A stretch of DNA of 64,000 bases, from assembly GCF_009870125.1 (NCBI RefSeq), contig NC_046679.1, positions 20,708,001-20,772,000 of the forward strand, in the 5' to 3' direction. Below the pieces are notes generated by a model. It ran no database searches. It saw only the letters and a program-made list of their open reading frames with translations, and was not told where the DNA came from. How positions within the stretch are numbered: position 1 is the first letter of the stretch; each line of letters opens with the position of its first letter. This document shows, piece after piece, positions 15,001-23,655 of this stretch. The DNA comes from Drosophila pseudoobscura. Taxonomy: Eukaryota; Arthropoda; Insecta; Diptera; Drosophilidae. Made by a program: the position numbers and the translations under genes.

Positions 15001-18000
15001 AACTAAAATTGAAGGTAGAGGAATTGCTTTATAGTTAATCTGATTTCTGCTGATAACAAAGTATTAGGGATCATTGCATTGTATCATTAGATTATATTCC
15101 ATTTCTTGCCTTGCAATATTTTCGAACCGATTCCTGCTTTTGGAACTTTCTTTAATTCCTCCCCAATGAAAACTCTGTTTATTTGCCACATTATAAACAC
15201 TTTCTTTGACTCAATTGAAAACAATCAATGTTGATTGTATTTTCCCTAGATTTTTCCCCATTCAGACATACACTTTTCTCACACGAGAAAAGTCAACAGA
15301 CAGACAAACAAACGTTCGACTGAGTGACTGACTGGCTTAAACCTGCAATTGTAATTACCGCTAGTTGAGATGTTATCAAATTACATTGACTCTGGGTGGC
15401 GCCCCTAGCTGTTGCACCCCCGCAGCCCTCGCTCTCTGGTGCTGCAGCGCCTCTTTGCTGTTGCATTGATTGTCAACAGTGTCACTCTTAAGCTTAAGCG
15501 CCAATGTGACACCACCTCTTTCCGCCCAGCCAAGAGGAGATGGCCTTCAGCAGGGGAGGGTTGAGCCGTCCGAGGGGCTGAAGCACAGTTAGTCGTCGCT
15601 GAGTTTTCCCTACATTTCCACCTCTCTGTCAGCAGTGTCGCCACGGCCCCCACCTTGCCCCATCCACACCTCTCGGCTCGCCTCACGTCGCGCTCGGAGC
15701 ATTGAAGTGGAAGCGATCCCCCGATAATGCTCTCTAAAACTAATATTACAAAGTAGATATCGTTTGGCGCCGGACAAAAGCGACAGTGCCGCCAACTGGC
15801 CGCGACATGTTTGACAACCCGAGCGACACCAGCGGCAGCAGCAGCAGCAGTGGCACGAACAGCATAGGCAGCACAGTGGCATGAAAGTTATGGCTCATAT
15901 TGCGGGTCAACCACGAAGGTCTTCAAGCTAAGGAAACACTGGATCTTGAACATTTTTAACAAGAAAAGTAAAGGATTGAAGGCTAAAATCGATTCCACAT
16001 TCATTTATATTTATTCTTCACATCCTTCGACCTCTGGTGGGGTTCCTTCATTCTTCACAAAGGTTCTCCCTTATTCGTTCCACTGTGCATTGATTGGCGG
16101 CAGCCGGAGCTGCCATCCATATTGATAACCGGAATGCAGTGTAGTACTCGTAATATCCAACTGCCACTGCCACTACTGTCACTGCCACTGCAACTGCAGC
16201 AACTGCCGCCGCCGCCGCCGCCGCTCGGGTTTGTTTGTCTGTTTGCTGGAAAATTCAAATGTAGCCCAAGCCACTCACCGCCGTAATCCTTGGGCTTGTT
16301 TTCTTAGACATTCCTGTGTGCATTACGATAGGAGCCGAGGAGCGACTTCAATTCGGCGGCCACTTATCGATCCAATCCCCCTGGCAAACAGGCCACAAAT
16401 CCTCGAAAGGTGCGCAACCGGCTACTGTGTGCGGATTCCATCTGCGGATGCCAAAATTAATATTGGGAGTGGGAGTGGGAGTAGGAGCAGGAGTAGGAGA
16501 GCACTCACCAAGAGGAGCAGTACGAGGAGCAGTGGCAGCAGCATTTAAGTGTCATAAATTCATCATTCATTTGTGGATTGAAAACCTTATTTATTGTGTG
16601 TCGTTGGGGTTTGATTTATGGCTGTACGAAAGACCAATTGCCTAAAAATTGGTAGCACCAATTCAAAAATTAAATGGATTCGGGTAAAATTAATACGACT
16701 AGACGACGGCTTTCTTTCAACTTTCAGGAAGGTTAATCAATATCATTTAGCAGCTCCAAAATGACGCACCTATTAATTGATTTATGCTGAATGAAACTTT
16801 CATTGAGATTTATGATTGTGTGAAAAGGTTTTTTATGAGCTTCTTGGGATGCCTTCTAAGGGGGGAGTGTCAACAGAAAACCATATTTTCCAAGAAGATC
16901 TTTACTTCATTCCTCGAAAAAACATGCATTTAAGCAGTGTTTATGATCTTAACATCTCACCAAAAAACTTCTAACTTATTAACAGATTAAAGAACGTTTT
17001 TGAAACTCCACAGCATTTAGAAAATTACTGATTTTGTACTAGAGACCTAAAAACAAACCCCACAAATTGTAATGAATTCAATTATCTGCACTCAGCACGT
17101 CTTCGAAGACATTTCGGGACAATCCAACCAAAAGAAAACACAACAAACCTTGGGCAGAAGATCATGACCAAATCCATGACGTGCCCACAAATATCATAAT
17201 TCCTGAACCACCCACAAAAACCAGAGTCAAAACTATGGTCCGAGTCCCGCTGTCAGGATAATCCCAATATTTTCCAAACAAAACCTATTGAGCGCATGAA
17301 ATCCTTCTATGGAAGGGCAGAGGGAATCGGTTTCATGATCGTCGGCTTTAGCCACGGGGCGCATGTCAAATTATGAATAAAATGCAAAATCACGCAAACA
17401 AGGCAAAAAGTCAACCCAGGAGGGAGGGTGAATATCCTACGAGTATGGAGTCCTAAACTCTCACAATGATTAGCTGCGACAGCTAGAGATCAACACCGAG
17501 GGGATCGTTCTCCTCCTCCAAACCACAACAGAAACCATATCTTATGTTCTGCCTTTTCTATTTCTCTCTCTTTGCAGCACCAAAACTACCTGCCAACAGC
17601 ATTGCAAACATGCACCACGACTACCAGATGAATGGACAGCAGCTCGAGATGTGCCGCAGTGTTGGTGGTGGTGCAGCTGGTGGGAGTGGCAGCGTGGCCA
17701 ATGGTCCTGGAGTTGGTGGCAACGGCTCTGGCCTCGGCAGCGTCCTGTCAGTGCAGAATTCCCTGATGCTCTCTGCGAACAATGCATCCGCGGGCAATGC
17801 CCCGAATGGCATGGGCGTGAGCATCGGCGTGGGGATGGGCAATGGGCCGGGCGGTAGTGGCCTCAGCAGCTGCAGCCTGTCCAACAACACCAACAACTCC
17901 GGCAGGACAAACTTCACCAACAAACAACTGACGGAGCTGGAGAAGGAGTTCCACTTCAATCGATATCTGACACGGGCCCGGCGCATCGAAATAGCAAATA

Positions 18001-18352
18001 CATTGCAACTGAATGAAACGCAGGTGAGAAACCATTTATTTATTATTATTTATAGCTTAAAAGTGCTCCACCATCTCTCTGTAGCTGTAAATTCCAACCT
18101 CTTTGGGTTTTTTTCCAAAGTACTTCCTAAAGGAGCGTGCAGCTCTGTCCACTCAATCCTTATGCGACTCAAATTTCGTAAGACTAATATCTCCTTCTCT
18201 TCTTTTTCTTGTAGGTTAAGATCTGGTTCCAAAATCGGCGCATGAAGCAAAAGAAGCGCGTCAAGGAAGGCCTCATTCCGGCGGATATGCTCACCCAGCA
18301 CACATCCGTACCCGTAATCACAGAGAAGCCACCGCAGCAGCAGCAGCAACAG

Positions 18353-18384
<32 letters not shown>

Positions 18385-18490
18385 ACAGCAAGCAGAGCTG
18401 CAATTGAAGCCGCAAAGCAGTGAATTAAGCAGTAACGAACTGCCTGCAGCAGCCATAACGGTAACAACAGCATCCGCCAAGCAGAGTTGA
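3020..18490 (+). CDS. lab: Labial homeobox transcription factor (Hox1 orthologue), 3 coding exons
   Basis: Coding exons are 3020-4370, 17578-18023 and 18215-18490 (690 residues); all junctions are GT-AG and keep frame. Labial is the anterior-most Hox protein, a nuclear regulator of head and midgut patterning that binds DNA with Extradenticle and Homothorax. The start is the first of two adjacent ATGs, giving MMDVSSMYG. Residues 437-440 are YKWM, the Labial hexapeptide that contacts Extradenticle, just before the intron. The homeodomain spans about 556-615, is split by the second intron after position 44, and keeps the WFQNR recognition helix (Asn51 near residue 606). Exon 1 is rich in Gln/His runs and Ala-Gln dipeptides; exon 3 has a 19-residue Gln tract (640-658). 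The 13.2-kb intron and flank probably carry its enhancers. Identification is certain; exact exon ends are inferred from splice consensus. Confidence 0.97.
8633..8973. repeat. Inverted repeat in labial intron 1
   Basis: The left arm begins TAGAGATGGTAGCGTGAGTG at 8633. The right arm, 8945-8973, is its reverse complement. Twenty bases match perfectly, and the match continues to about 28 bases with three mismatches. The arms are separated by roughly 280 bases. A perfect 20-base inverted match at this spacing is not expected by chance. It could be the termini of a degenerate foldback or MITE-like element, or a hairpin-forming segment of the pre-mRNA. I recognise no transposon family. Confidence 0.75.
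11257..11266 (+). promoter_or_regulatory. Candidate Hox1/Extradenticle composite site
   Basis: TGATGGATGT matches the TGATNNAT core bound by Labial or Hoxb1 with Exd/Pbx and is one base from the classical TGATGGATGG. It lies in labial intron 1, where autoregulation would be plausible. A ten-base match in 13 kb is weak evidence on its own, and I saw no Homothorax site immediately beside it. Confidence 0.25.
16463..16530. repeat. GGAGTG/GGAGTA/GGAGCA imperfect hexanucleotide repeat
   Basis: Imperfect tandem six-base units in labial intron 1. They produce the Gly-Val and Ser-Arg runs seen in spurious translations here. Confidence 0.7.
18335..18391 (+). repeat. CAG/CAA repeat encoding 19 glutamines in Labial
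   Basis: Nineteen consecutive CAG or CAA codons sit between the homeodomain and the C terminus of Labial. The mixture of CAG and CAA suggests an old tract rather than a recently expanded pure repeat. From memory, the D. melanogaster protein has only a short Gln/Pro stretch at this place. Confidence 0.9.
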
Positions 18491-19210
18491 ACACGTTTTC
18501 AGGATTTTGCTCAGATCAGATCTTTGTTTTAATTGTTATCGCTGTTATTGTTGTTGTTGTTGTCGCCAAAATGTTGACGCATTTCGTTGTGATAAATTAA
18601 TAGAAAATGCAAAAAAAAAAGAAATGAAATAAATTAAAATAAGAGAATACAATAATTAAATAAATATTATGTCATACTAGTAGCAAATTTCATAAAAATT
18701 CAAAATAATAATATTAATAATAAGCAAATCGGTAATCAAACATTGCTAGCAACTTGTGAAATCGAGGTGCCATATGTATCATCTAGGGGCTGTAAATACT
18801 TAAACTAGTTTCGCATTGCCGCAGCTGAAGCACTAAACATTGACTCAGGGTTAACAAAAACGTATACTTAATTTATAAAAACAAAACTGAAACTTGAAAG
18901 CACGCAGAGCAATTGACAAAATACATTAATCAAAATCAAAAGGAAACAAGAATAGAATCAGAATAGAGTAACTAAATAATTTTACAGCTTAGTAGAATCC
19001 AATCCCCAATGTATACCCCACATTTCCGTACGAGTAGTATTATTAGCTAAGTTTTAAGATGCAGAGTAATTCGTTTTTTGCTAGAGTCCAATCGGTATGA
19101 CACAATCTTGATGTACTGTCTGTATATTTAATCTAGTCCTAATTGTAATATAATTATAATTGTACAACATCTATATATTTAAAGAAACAATAAACGAAAA
19201 CCGATTGAAA
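18491..19210 (+). other. labial 3' UTR
   Basis: AT-rich non-coding sequence between the labial stop codon and the AATAAA at 19189. It has a short GTT run near 18550. Its extent is inferred from the poly(A) signal. Confidence 0.6.
19189..19194 (+). terminator. Probable labial polyadenylation signal
   Basis: Canonical AATAAA about 700 bases after the labial stop codon, the last good signal before the intergenic gap to agt. Upstream candidates also exist (for example near 18626), so alternative 3' ends are possible. Confidence 0.55.
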
Positions 19211-20118
19211 ATTGTTGATACAATATGATGGCATAATTATTATCATTATGATGGAGATCCATGTAGCTTCCGAGAACTAAATATAAATATATATATATGG
19301 CGTTGTATTATCAGTACATCCAATGGGGGAACTCTGCAGGAAAACGTGGACTATATCTTGATTAATTGCATGGTCCCATGGTCAACATATTTTATGCAAA
19401 TCTATCATTATGACAGACCTTTTCTAGGGATTAATTCCACAAAAACAGAGTTCTATACATCACATGTTATGGAAATTAAAATTTGTGTAGGGATTTGTCG
19501 CTTTTTGATATCATGAGTAATTTTCGCGGCAAAGGAAATTCATCAAATACCTTTTGACCAAAGTAGTTTTGCATATGGATGATAGATACGATTTTAAGGC
19601 CACATTATAGATTGCTACAGAAAGCGTTGGCAGCAAAGGAATATGGTAAATATTTTTCTGGTTAAACCTATTTGGGCTATATTGAATATGAGTCATCAAA
19701 TGACAATAAGTTTCATTCACTCAGCACATGAAAATGGTTTGAGATTTTTGTTTACACATTTCAAATATTCCATTCATTTTTTAGGAATAATAGATTAATG
19801 TGATAGGATTCAAGTCGCGCGCTCTAAAGTTGGAATTGTCAAAGTATCGCACATATCGCACAAAAATATTGACATTTACGGTATATCGATATACAATGGT
19901 AAAGAAAGGGAATAGAAATCCAATAAAAGCAAGTGTTTAAAATAAGCCAGTCAATTAGAAAATTGATTCATTAATCGTATTAAGGGTTCTGGGCTGAGGG
20001 TTCTATCTAGCTAGTAATATTCGACGGAATTTTAAAAACGAGGAATATGTATAAAAGAACTTGAATTCGTCAGTATATTTACGGTATATCTTAAAAGTGA
20101 CATGGTATATTTCTGAGG
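19211..20118. other. labial-agt intergenic DNA
   Basis: AT-rich, with no coding exon seen. Toward the right end there are several GGTATAT or GGTATTT-like words, including a palindromic ATATCGATAT near 19884, which merge into the agt promoter. Confidence 0.6.
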
Positions 20119-20153
20119 GTCGGTATTTTAACGACAAATCCGCGGTCACACAG
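20119..20153 (+). promoter_or_regulatory. agt core promoter motifs (Motif 6-like and Motif 1-like)
   Basis: GTCGGTATTTTA at 20119-20130 fits the Drosophila core-promoter Motif 6 (KTYRGTATWTTT) at 11 of 12 positions. CGGTCACACAG at 20143-20153 fits Motif 1 (YGGTCACACTR) with one mismatch. Motifs 1 and 6 co-occur at TATA-less housekeeping promoters and bind M1BP. They lie 47-81 bases upstream of the agt start codon. Confidence 0.6.
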
Positions 20154-20199
20154 CTGCCAAGCCGGCCTTTTATAAAATTTTGAAAATTTCACAATAAAA

Positions 20200-20772
20200 A
20201 TGTGGTTTTCCGAGAATTTAAAGATCCGCTTGACAATGATGACAAGGAGACCGCGCCTGATCCGCTATGGCTTCGTCGACACCACGTTTGGCCGCATGCT
20301 AATGGGAGTAGTTTCCTTGGACGATATTCAGAGCGAAGCTCAAGACGCAATTTGTCTACTGTATTTCGTGATGGAGAACGACCAATACACTCTCGACGAG
20401 GCGATAAGTCGCTCGCACGGTGCGAAGATGGAGCAGGACAGTGCCACCATCCAGAAGTGGGCCTACAAGCTTTTCTCGGCTGGCAAGGACGCGGAATGTT
20501 TGATCGACGTTGCTATCATTGGGACACAATTCGAGACGGCTGTTTGGTCCGCTCTGCTGGAGGTGAAGAGTGGTCAGACGTACACATACTTGCAGCTGGC
20601 TACGCAGATGGGTCGCCCCGAGGTCGTGCGCTCGCTGGCCAGTGCAGTGGGCCGGAACCAGGTGGCCATTCTCATACCCTGCCACCGCATTGTGTCCAAG
20701 AACGGGGACTCCAAGTACTACTGGGGCGGCAAGCTCAAGCAGGAACTGCTCAGCTTCGAGGCTAAAAAATAG
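20200..20772 (+). CDS. agt: Methylated-DNA--protein-cysteine methyltransferase (O6-alkylguanine-DNA alkyltransferase)
   Basis: A single-exon gene of 190 residues. The protein repairs O6-alkylguanine by irreversible transfer of the alkyl group to its own cysteine. The C-terminal half carries the family signature, with PCHR at residues 160-163 and the acceptor Cys161 in the context LIPCHRIV. It is preceded by the helix-turn-helix region with the GRPEVVRSLASAVGRN stretch containing the likely arginine finger. The N-terminal domain is poorly conserved, as usual in insects. The length is close to the D. melanogaster orthologue. It lies just downstream of labial and converges on twr, whose stop codon is only 250 bases away. 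The ATG at 20200 is the first in frame. A downstream Met at codon 13 is possible but would remove conserved-looking residues. Confidence 0.95.
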   Translation: MWFSENLKIRLTMMTRRPRLIRYGFVDTTFGRMLMGVVSLDDIQSEAQDAICLLYFVMENDQYTLDEAISRSHGAKMEQDSATIQKWAYKLFSAGKDAECLIDVAIIGTQFETAVWSALLEVKSGQTYTYLQLATQMGRPEVVRSLASAVGRNQVAILIPCHRIVSKNGDSKYYWGGKLKQELLSFEAKK

Positions 20773-20790
20773 ATTGTTATAACAAACATG

Positions 20791-20817
20791 ATTAAAAATT
20801 GTTATATTTTGTTTATT
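20791..20817. terminator. Facing poly(A) signals between agt and twr
   Basis: ATTAAA on the plus strand (20791) could serve agt. TTTATT at 20812-20817 reads AATAAA on the minus strand and is the first signal downstream of twr. A further plus-strand AATAAA at 21001, if used by agt, would make the two transcripts overlap tail to tail. Confidence 0.5.
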
Positions 20818-21021
20818 GAAATTCAGCTCCGGACACTTCGGAGTCCGGACAACTTGTTTTGTTTCGTTTTTGTGGCGACTTGTTGAGGGGCCGTGGACAG
20901 GAAAGAATCGTTGCGGGATTGATCAAATGAAAAAATGCGAAAACAGGCTCGAGATTGTGCACATTCTGGGCGCAGATCCTACTTATATATTGTACCTATA
21001 AATAAACGTGCCGCCGCCGCT

Positions 21022-21792
21022 CTACTCTCGATGCAGTAGAACGAATATTGCCAGTATCGAGAGAATGGCCCACTGTAAAGAGGGAACACGAGAGCGGATC
21101 AGCAAGGGAAGCCTTGACGGAGGGTTAGTTGGGAAAATCACTCACTTTAACCTTCGGATACTCGTTCATGAAGATGGTGATGATGCCCACGTAGGGCAGG
21201 AAGCCCCTGGCCCTACCCACAATATCCTTTTTGGTCAGCCAGAGCTGGTTGGGCGCGTACAGGCCTCGGTCGTCCACGTTGTTGTTGTCGCCCTTGGTCA
21301 GGAACTTGACGCTGCCGTCCTCCCTGCAATATCAATAATCGGGGAATCAGTAAAAGTTGCGGCAGCCCGGTGAGAACCTACTTCTCATGCAGCTTGATCA
21401 CGCGATGCACTATAGGAATGTCTCTGCCCTCCACTTTGAACACAACGATCTCGCCGACGCGCACTGGATCCTCCTTGTAGTTGGTGAGGAAGAGCAGGTC
21501 GCCGCGGTGAAATGCCGGCTCCATGCTGCCACTGAGCACCACCACGATGGGCGATTCGCTGCCGGTGACCACCATCAGGCCCTTCCAGATCATCAGGGCC
21601 GACGAGACGATCATGGCAAAGCTCAGCACCTGATACAGGGACTGCAAGCAGCCAAACAAAGACACATCATTTGTTAACAAATGCCACTTTCAACGCCGAA
21701 CAAGGCGGCGGCGCTCCTCTCACCTGACGCTTGTTCATTCTGTTGAAATCGCCCAGCATTTCATCGATTTGCAGCATGCTTGCTACGCCCAT
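21022..21792 (-). CDS. twr: Signal peptidase complex catalytic subunit SEC11 (Spase 18/21), 4 exons
   Basis: Exons in transcript order are 21792-21724, 21641-21382, 21323-21146 and 21072-21022 (185 residues); all introns are GT-AG and in frame. This is the catalytic subunit of the ER signal peptidase that cleaves signal peptides from secretory proteins. One N-terminal membrane segment (about 28-48) is followed by the serine box SGSMEPAF (Ser62), the histidine box IPIVHR (His102) and the acidic box KGDNN (Asp122). A hydrophobic C-terminal segment ends in LLHRE, typical of SEC11. This is the eukaryotic Ser-His type rather than the bacterial Ser-Lys type. Neighbours are agt (convergent) and Pth2 (divergent); the shared upstream region has DRE-like sites. 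Confidence 0.95.
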
Positions 21793-21933
21793 GGTTCCGG
21801 CTGTGTGGTTTGTGGGGTATATTTCCTTAAATTAACCTAGCTAAATGCGAATTCGATCGGGTTTTAAAAATGCTACGTCGACGAAGACAGAACAGAAAAA
21901 TACAGACACGTATGAAGTAGAGCCTGGACAAAC

Positions 21934-21964
21934 ATCGATAGTATCATCGGTGGAAATATCGATG
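21934..21964. promoter_or_regulatory. DRE-like ATCGATA / TATCGAT sites near the twr start
   Basis: Two near-matches to the DREF site TATCGATA lie about 140-170 bases upstream of the twr start codon: ATCGATA at 21934-21940 and TATCGATG at 21957-21964. DREF sites are typical of Drosophila housekeeping and growth genes. Either twr or the divergent Pth2 gene could use them. Confidence 0.5.
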
Positions 21965-22270
21965 TTTTTATCACACCACTAACAGCACAGTGGGTACCCA
22001 AATGTAGTGAATTGGATTACATATTGTAAATAATATTAATATTGCAATATTGTTTTGCCTCAGACGTCTTTTTGGGTTGTTTTATTTTATCTTCAATATA
22101 ATGTAAAAATTTAAATTTCTTTCAGAAAAGCGATTGAAGTCTCGGAAGCATGGTGTTGTTAGTATAGCTCAGGCAATACAAAGACAATTGCTAGTTTCCA
22201 ATGCATCATGTAAATGCGTTTTCTCGGATTTGTAGCATTACAATTTTCAATAATGAATATACGTAAATCT

Positions 22271-22278
22271 TATCGATA
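22271..22278 (+). promoter_or_regulatory. DRE site (TATCGATA) upstream of Pth2
   Basis: An exact match to the palindromic 8-base DREF element, 106 bases before the Pth2 start codon. It suggests a TATA-less, constitutively active promoter. Confidence 0.65.
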
Positions 22279-22383
22279 GTTGCACAAACATTGTCCATCT
22301 CTAAGATTTGAAAACGTGAGGTGAGCGCCACAGCTTGCTATTTTTTGCGAAATAATAGAAGCCTGCCTGAGATACAAAGCGAA

Positions 22384-23001
22384 ATGGGTGATAAACTTCT
22401 GGACACTGCACAAATCATCAATGGAATGGCTGTGATGATATCATTTTTCGTCGGCTACCGCTACGCCATCAAGCGCGGCGAGTGCAAGGCGTCGGACGAA
22501 GGAGCAGAGGCTGCGACCGGTAGCACGACCACGAAGGAGGCTGCCGTAACCGACAAGGTGAGCCTACTGACCCAATTCCACTCTTCCACAATTCTTCCAG
22601 GCGGGGGCTAATTATCGGTGTATTTGCAGAACTATGGTGGCTTCAACGAGAACTTCAAAATGGTTCTGGTCGTGCGGAACGACCTGAAGATGGGCAAGGG
22701 CAAAATTGCCGCCCAATGTGGCCATGGAGCGGTGGGCGCCTATCAGAAGGCGGTGACGCGGATTCCGCGTCTGTTGCGCGCCTGGGAGAACTGCGGCTGT
22801 GCCAAAATCGCCGTGCGCGTGGAGAGCGAGGCAGAGCTGGTGGCCATCAAGAACGCCGCCGAACGGCAGCAGCTGAACACGTGCCTTATACGCGACGCCG
22901 GTCGCACCCAGATCGAGCCCAACTCCAAGACCGTGCTGGCCGTGGGCCCAGCTGCGGCAGTCGATATCGATCGTGTCACCGGGCACCTGAAGCTCTTGTA
23001 A
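22384..23001 (+). CDS. CG1307: Peptidyl-tRNA hydrolase 2 (Pth2/Bit1 family), CG1307 orthologue, 2 exons
   Basis: Exons 22384-22557 and 22630-23001 give 181 residues. The enzyme hydrolyses peptidyl-tRNA released from stalled ribosomes. An N-terminal hydrophobic segment (about residues 11-27, ending YRYAIKRG) resembles the membrane or mitochondrial anchor of metazoan Pth2/Bit1. The catalytic domain from about residue 66 shows the family blocks: a KMVLVVRNDLKMGKGKIAAQ start with its conserved lysines, QCGHGAVGAY, and a C-terminal RDAGRTQIEPNSKTVLAVGP block with the conserved aspartate. It ends IDRVTGHLKLL, as expected. The ATG at 22384 is the only in-frame ATG upstream of the anchor; the frame opens further only from a GTG. 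It converges on Taf1. Confidence 0.94.
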
Positions 23002-23212
23002 GGCATTGGCATACTCGCAAGCCATAGAGAACACACACACCACACACACACCCACTTATTTACGCGCACCTCAAACAAAAACAACACTCAAAAAGCAATA
23101 TGGGTCAGGGTTTGTGGGGTGGTGGAATGGCAGCAATGGGTGGTATGATTGTGCCTCCATTACGACGTTAGGATACGACGCTGACGACTGTGAAAATGCA
23201 AGTTAATCTAAG

Positions 23213-23218
23213 AATAAA
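23213..23218 (+). terminator. Pth2 polyadenylation signal
   Basis: AATAAA about 210 bases after the Pth2 stop codon. It is 72 bases from the minus-strand signal expected for Taf1 at 23290-23295 (TTTATT on the plus strand), so the two convergent transcripts almost meet. Confidence 0.6.
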
Positions 23219-23289
23219 ATTTAAAATTTACCTATTAAATGATCTGTAATGCAGCTTCCGCTTGCAAAAGCTCGGAGTTGAATCACTTT

Positions 23290-23295
23290 TTTATT
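23290..23295 (-). terminator. Probable Taf1 polyadenylation signal
   Basis: TTTATT on the plus strand reads AATAAA on the minus strand, about 360 bases downstream of the Taf1 stop codon. It is the best candidate 3' end before the Pth2 transcript. Confidence 0.5.
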
Positions 23296-23655
23296 TTCTA
23301 TTTATACAATTACTCTCCCAGAAACAAGAGACTCATCTCTGGGTGTTCGTTCTTCTTAAATGTATATTATATGGTTTACAAAATTCAGCTTAATCAACAA
23401 ACACGTATTACAAAAACAAAGAGAACAAACGGTCAGGGCCTGGCAGCACCCCATACACCACACATAATATTGCAAAAAAATTAAAGTTCAATAGAACACG
23501 AAATGATTATCGGCTTAAATTTCCAAGGCCTTACAAGGCATACCGATTTTAAACAATTTTAAGCTGTTTAAAGATCATTTTCTGTTCCGCAAATGGAAGA
23601 AAATAAAAATATTTCTCTTATTCGCGCCCCCTTTCTAGGGTTCTCCTTTGCATCC

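Larger units (their letters stand above)
4371..17577 (+). other. labial intron 1 (13.2 kb)
   Basis: The donor is CAAG|GTGAGT at 4371 and the acceptor is TTTGCAG ending at 17577. The intron interrupts an alanine codon just after the hexapeptide. I find no gene inside. The longest frames (for example 6175-6660) translate to low-complexity or basic composition and are judged spurious. It contains an inverted repeat at 8633-8973, a Hox/Exd-like site at 11257-11266, and AT-rich and simple-sequence patches. An intron of this size in a Hox gene usually holds regulatory elements, but none is proven here. Confidence 0.85.
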
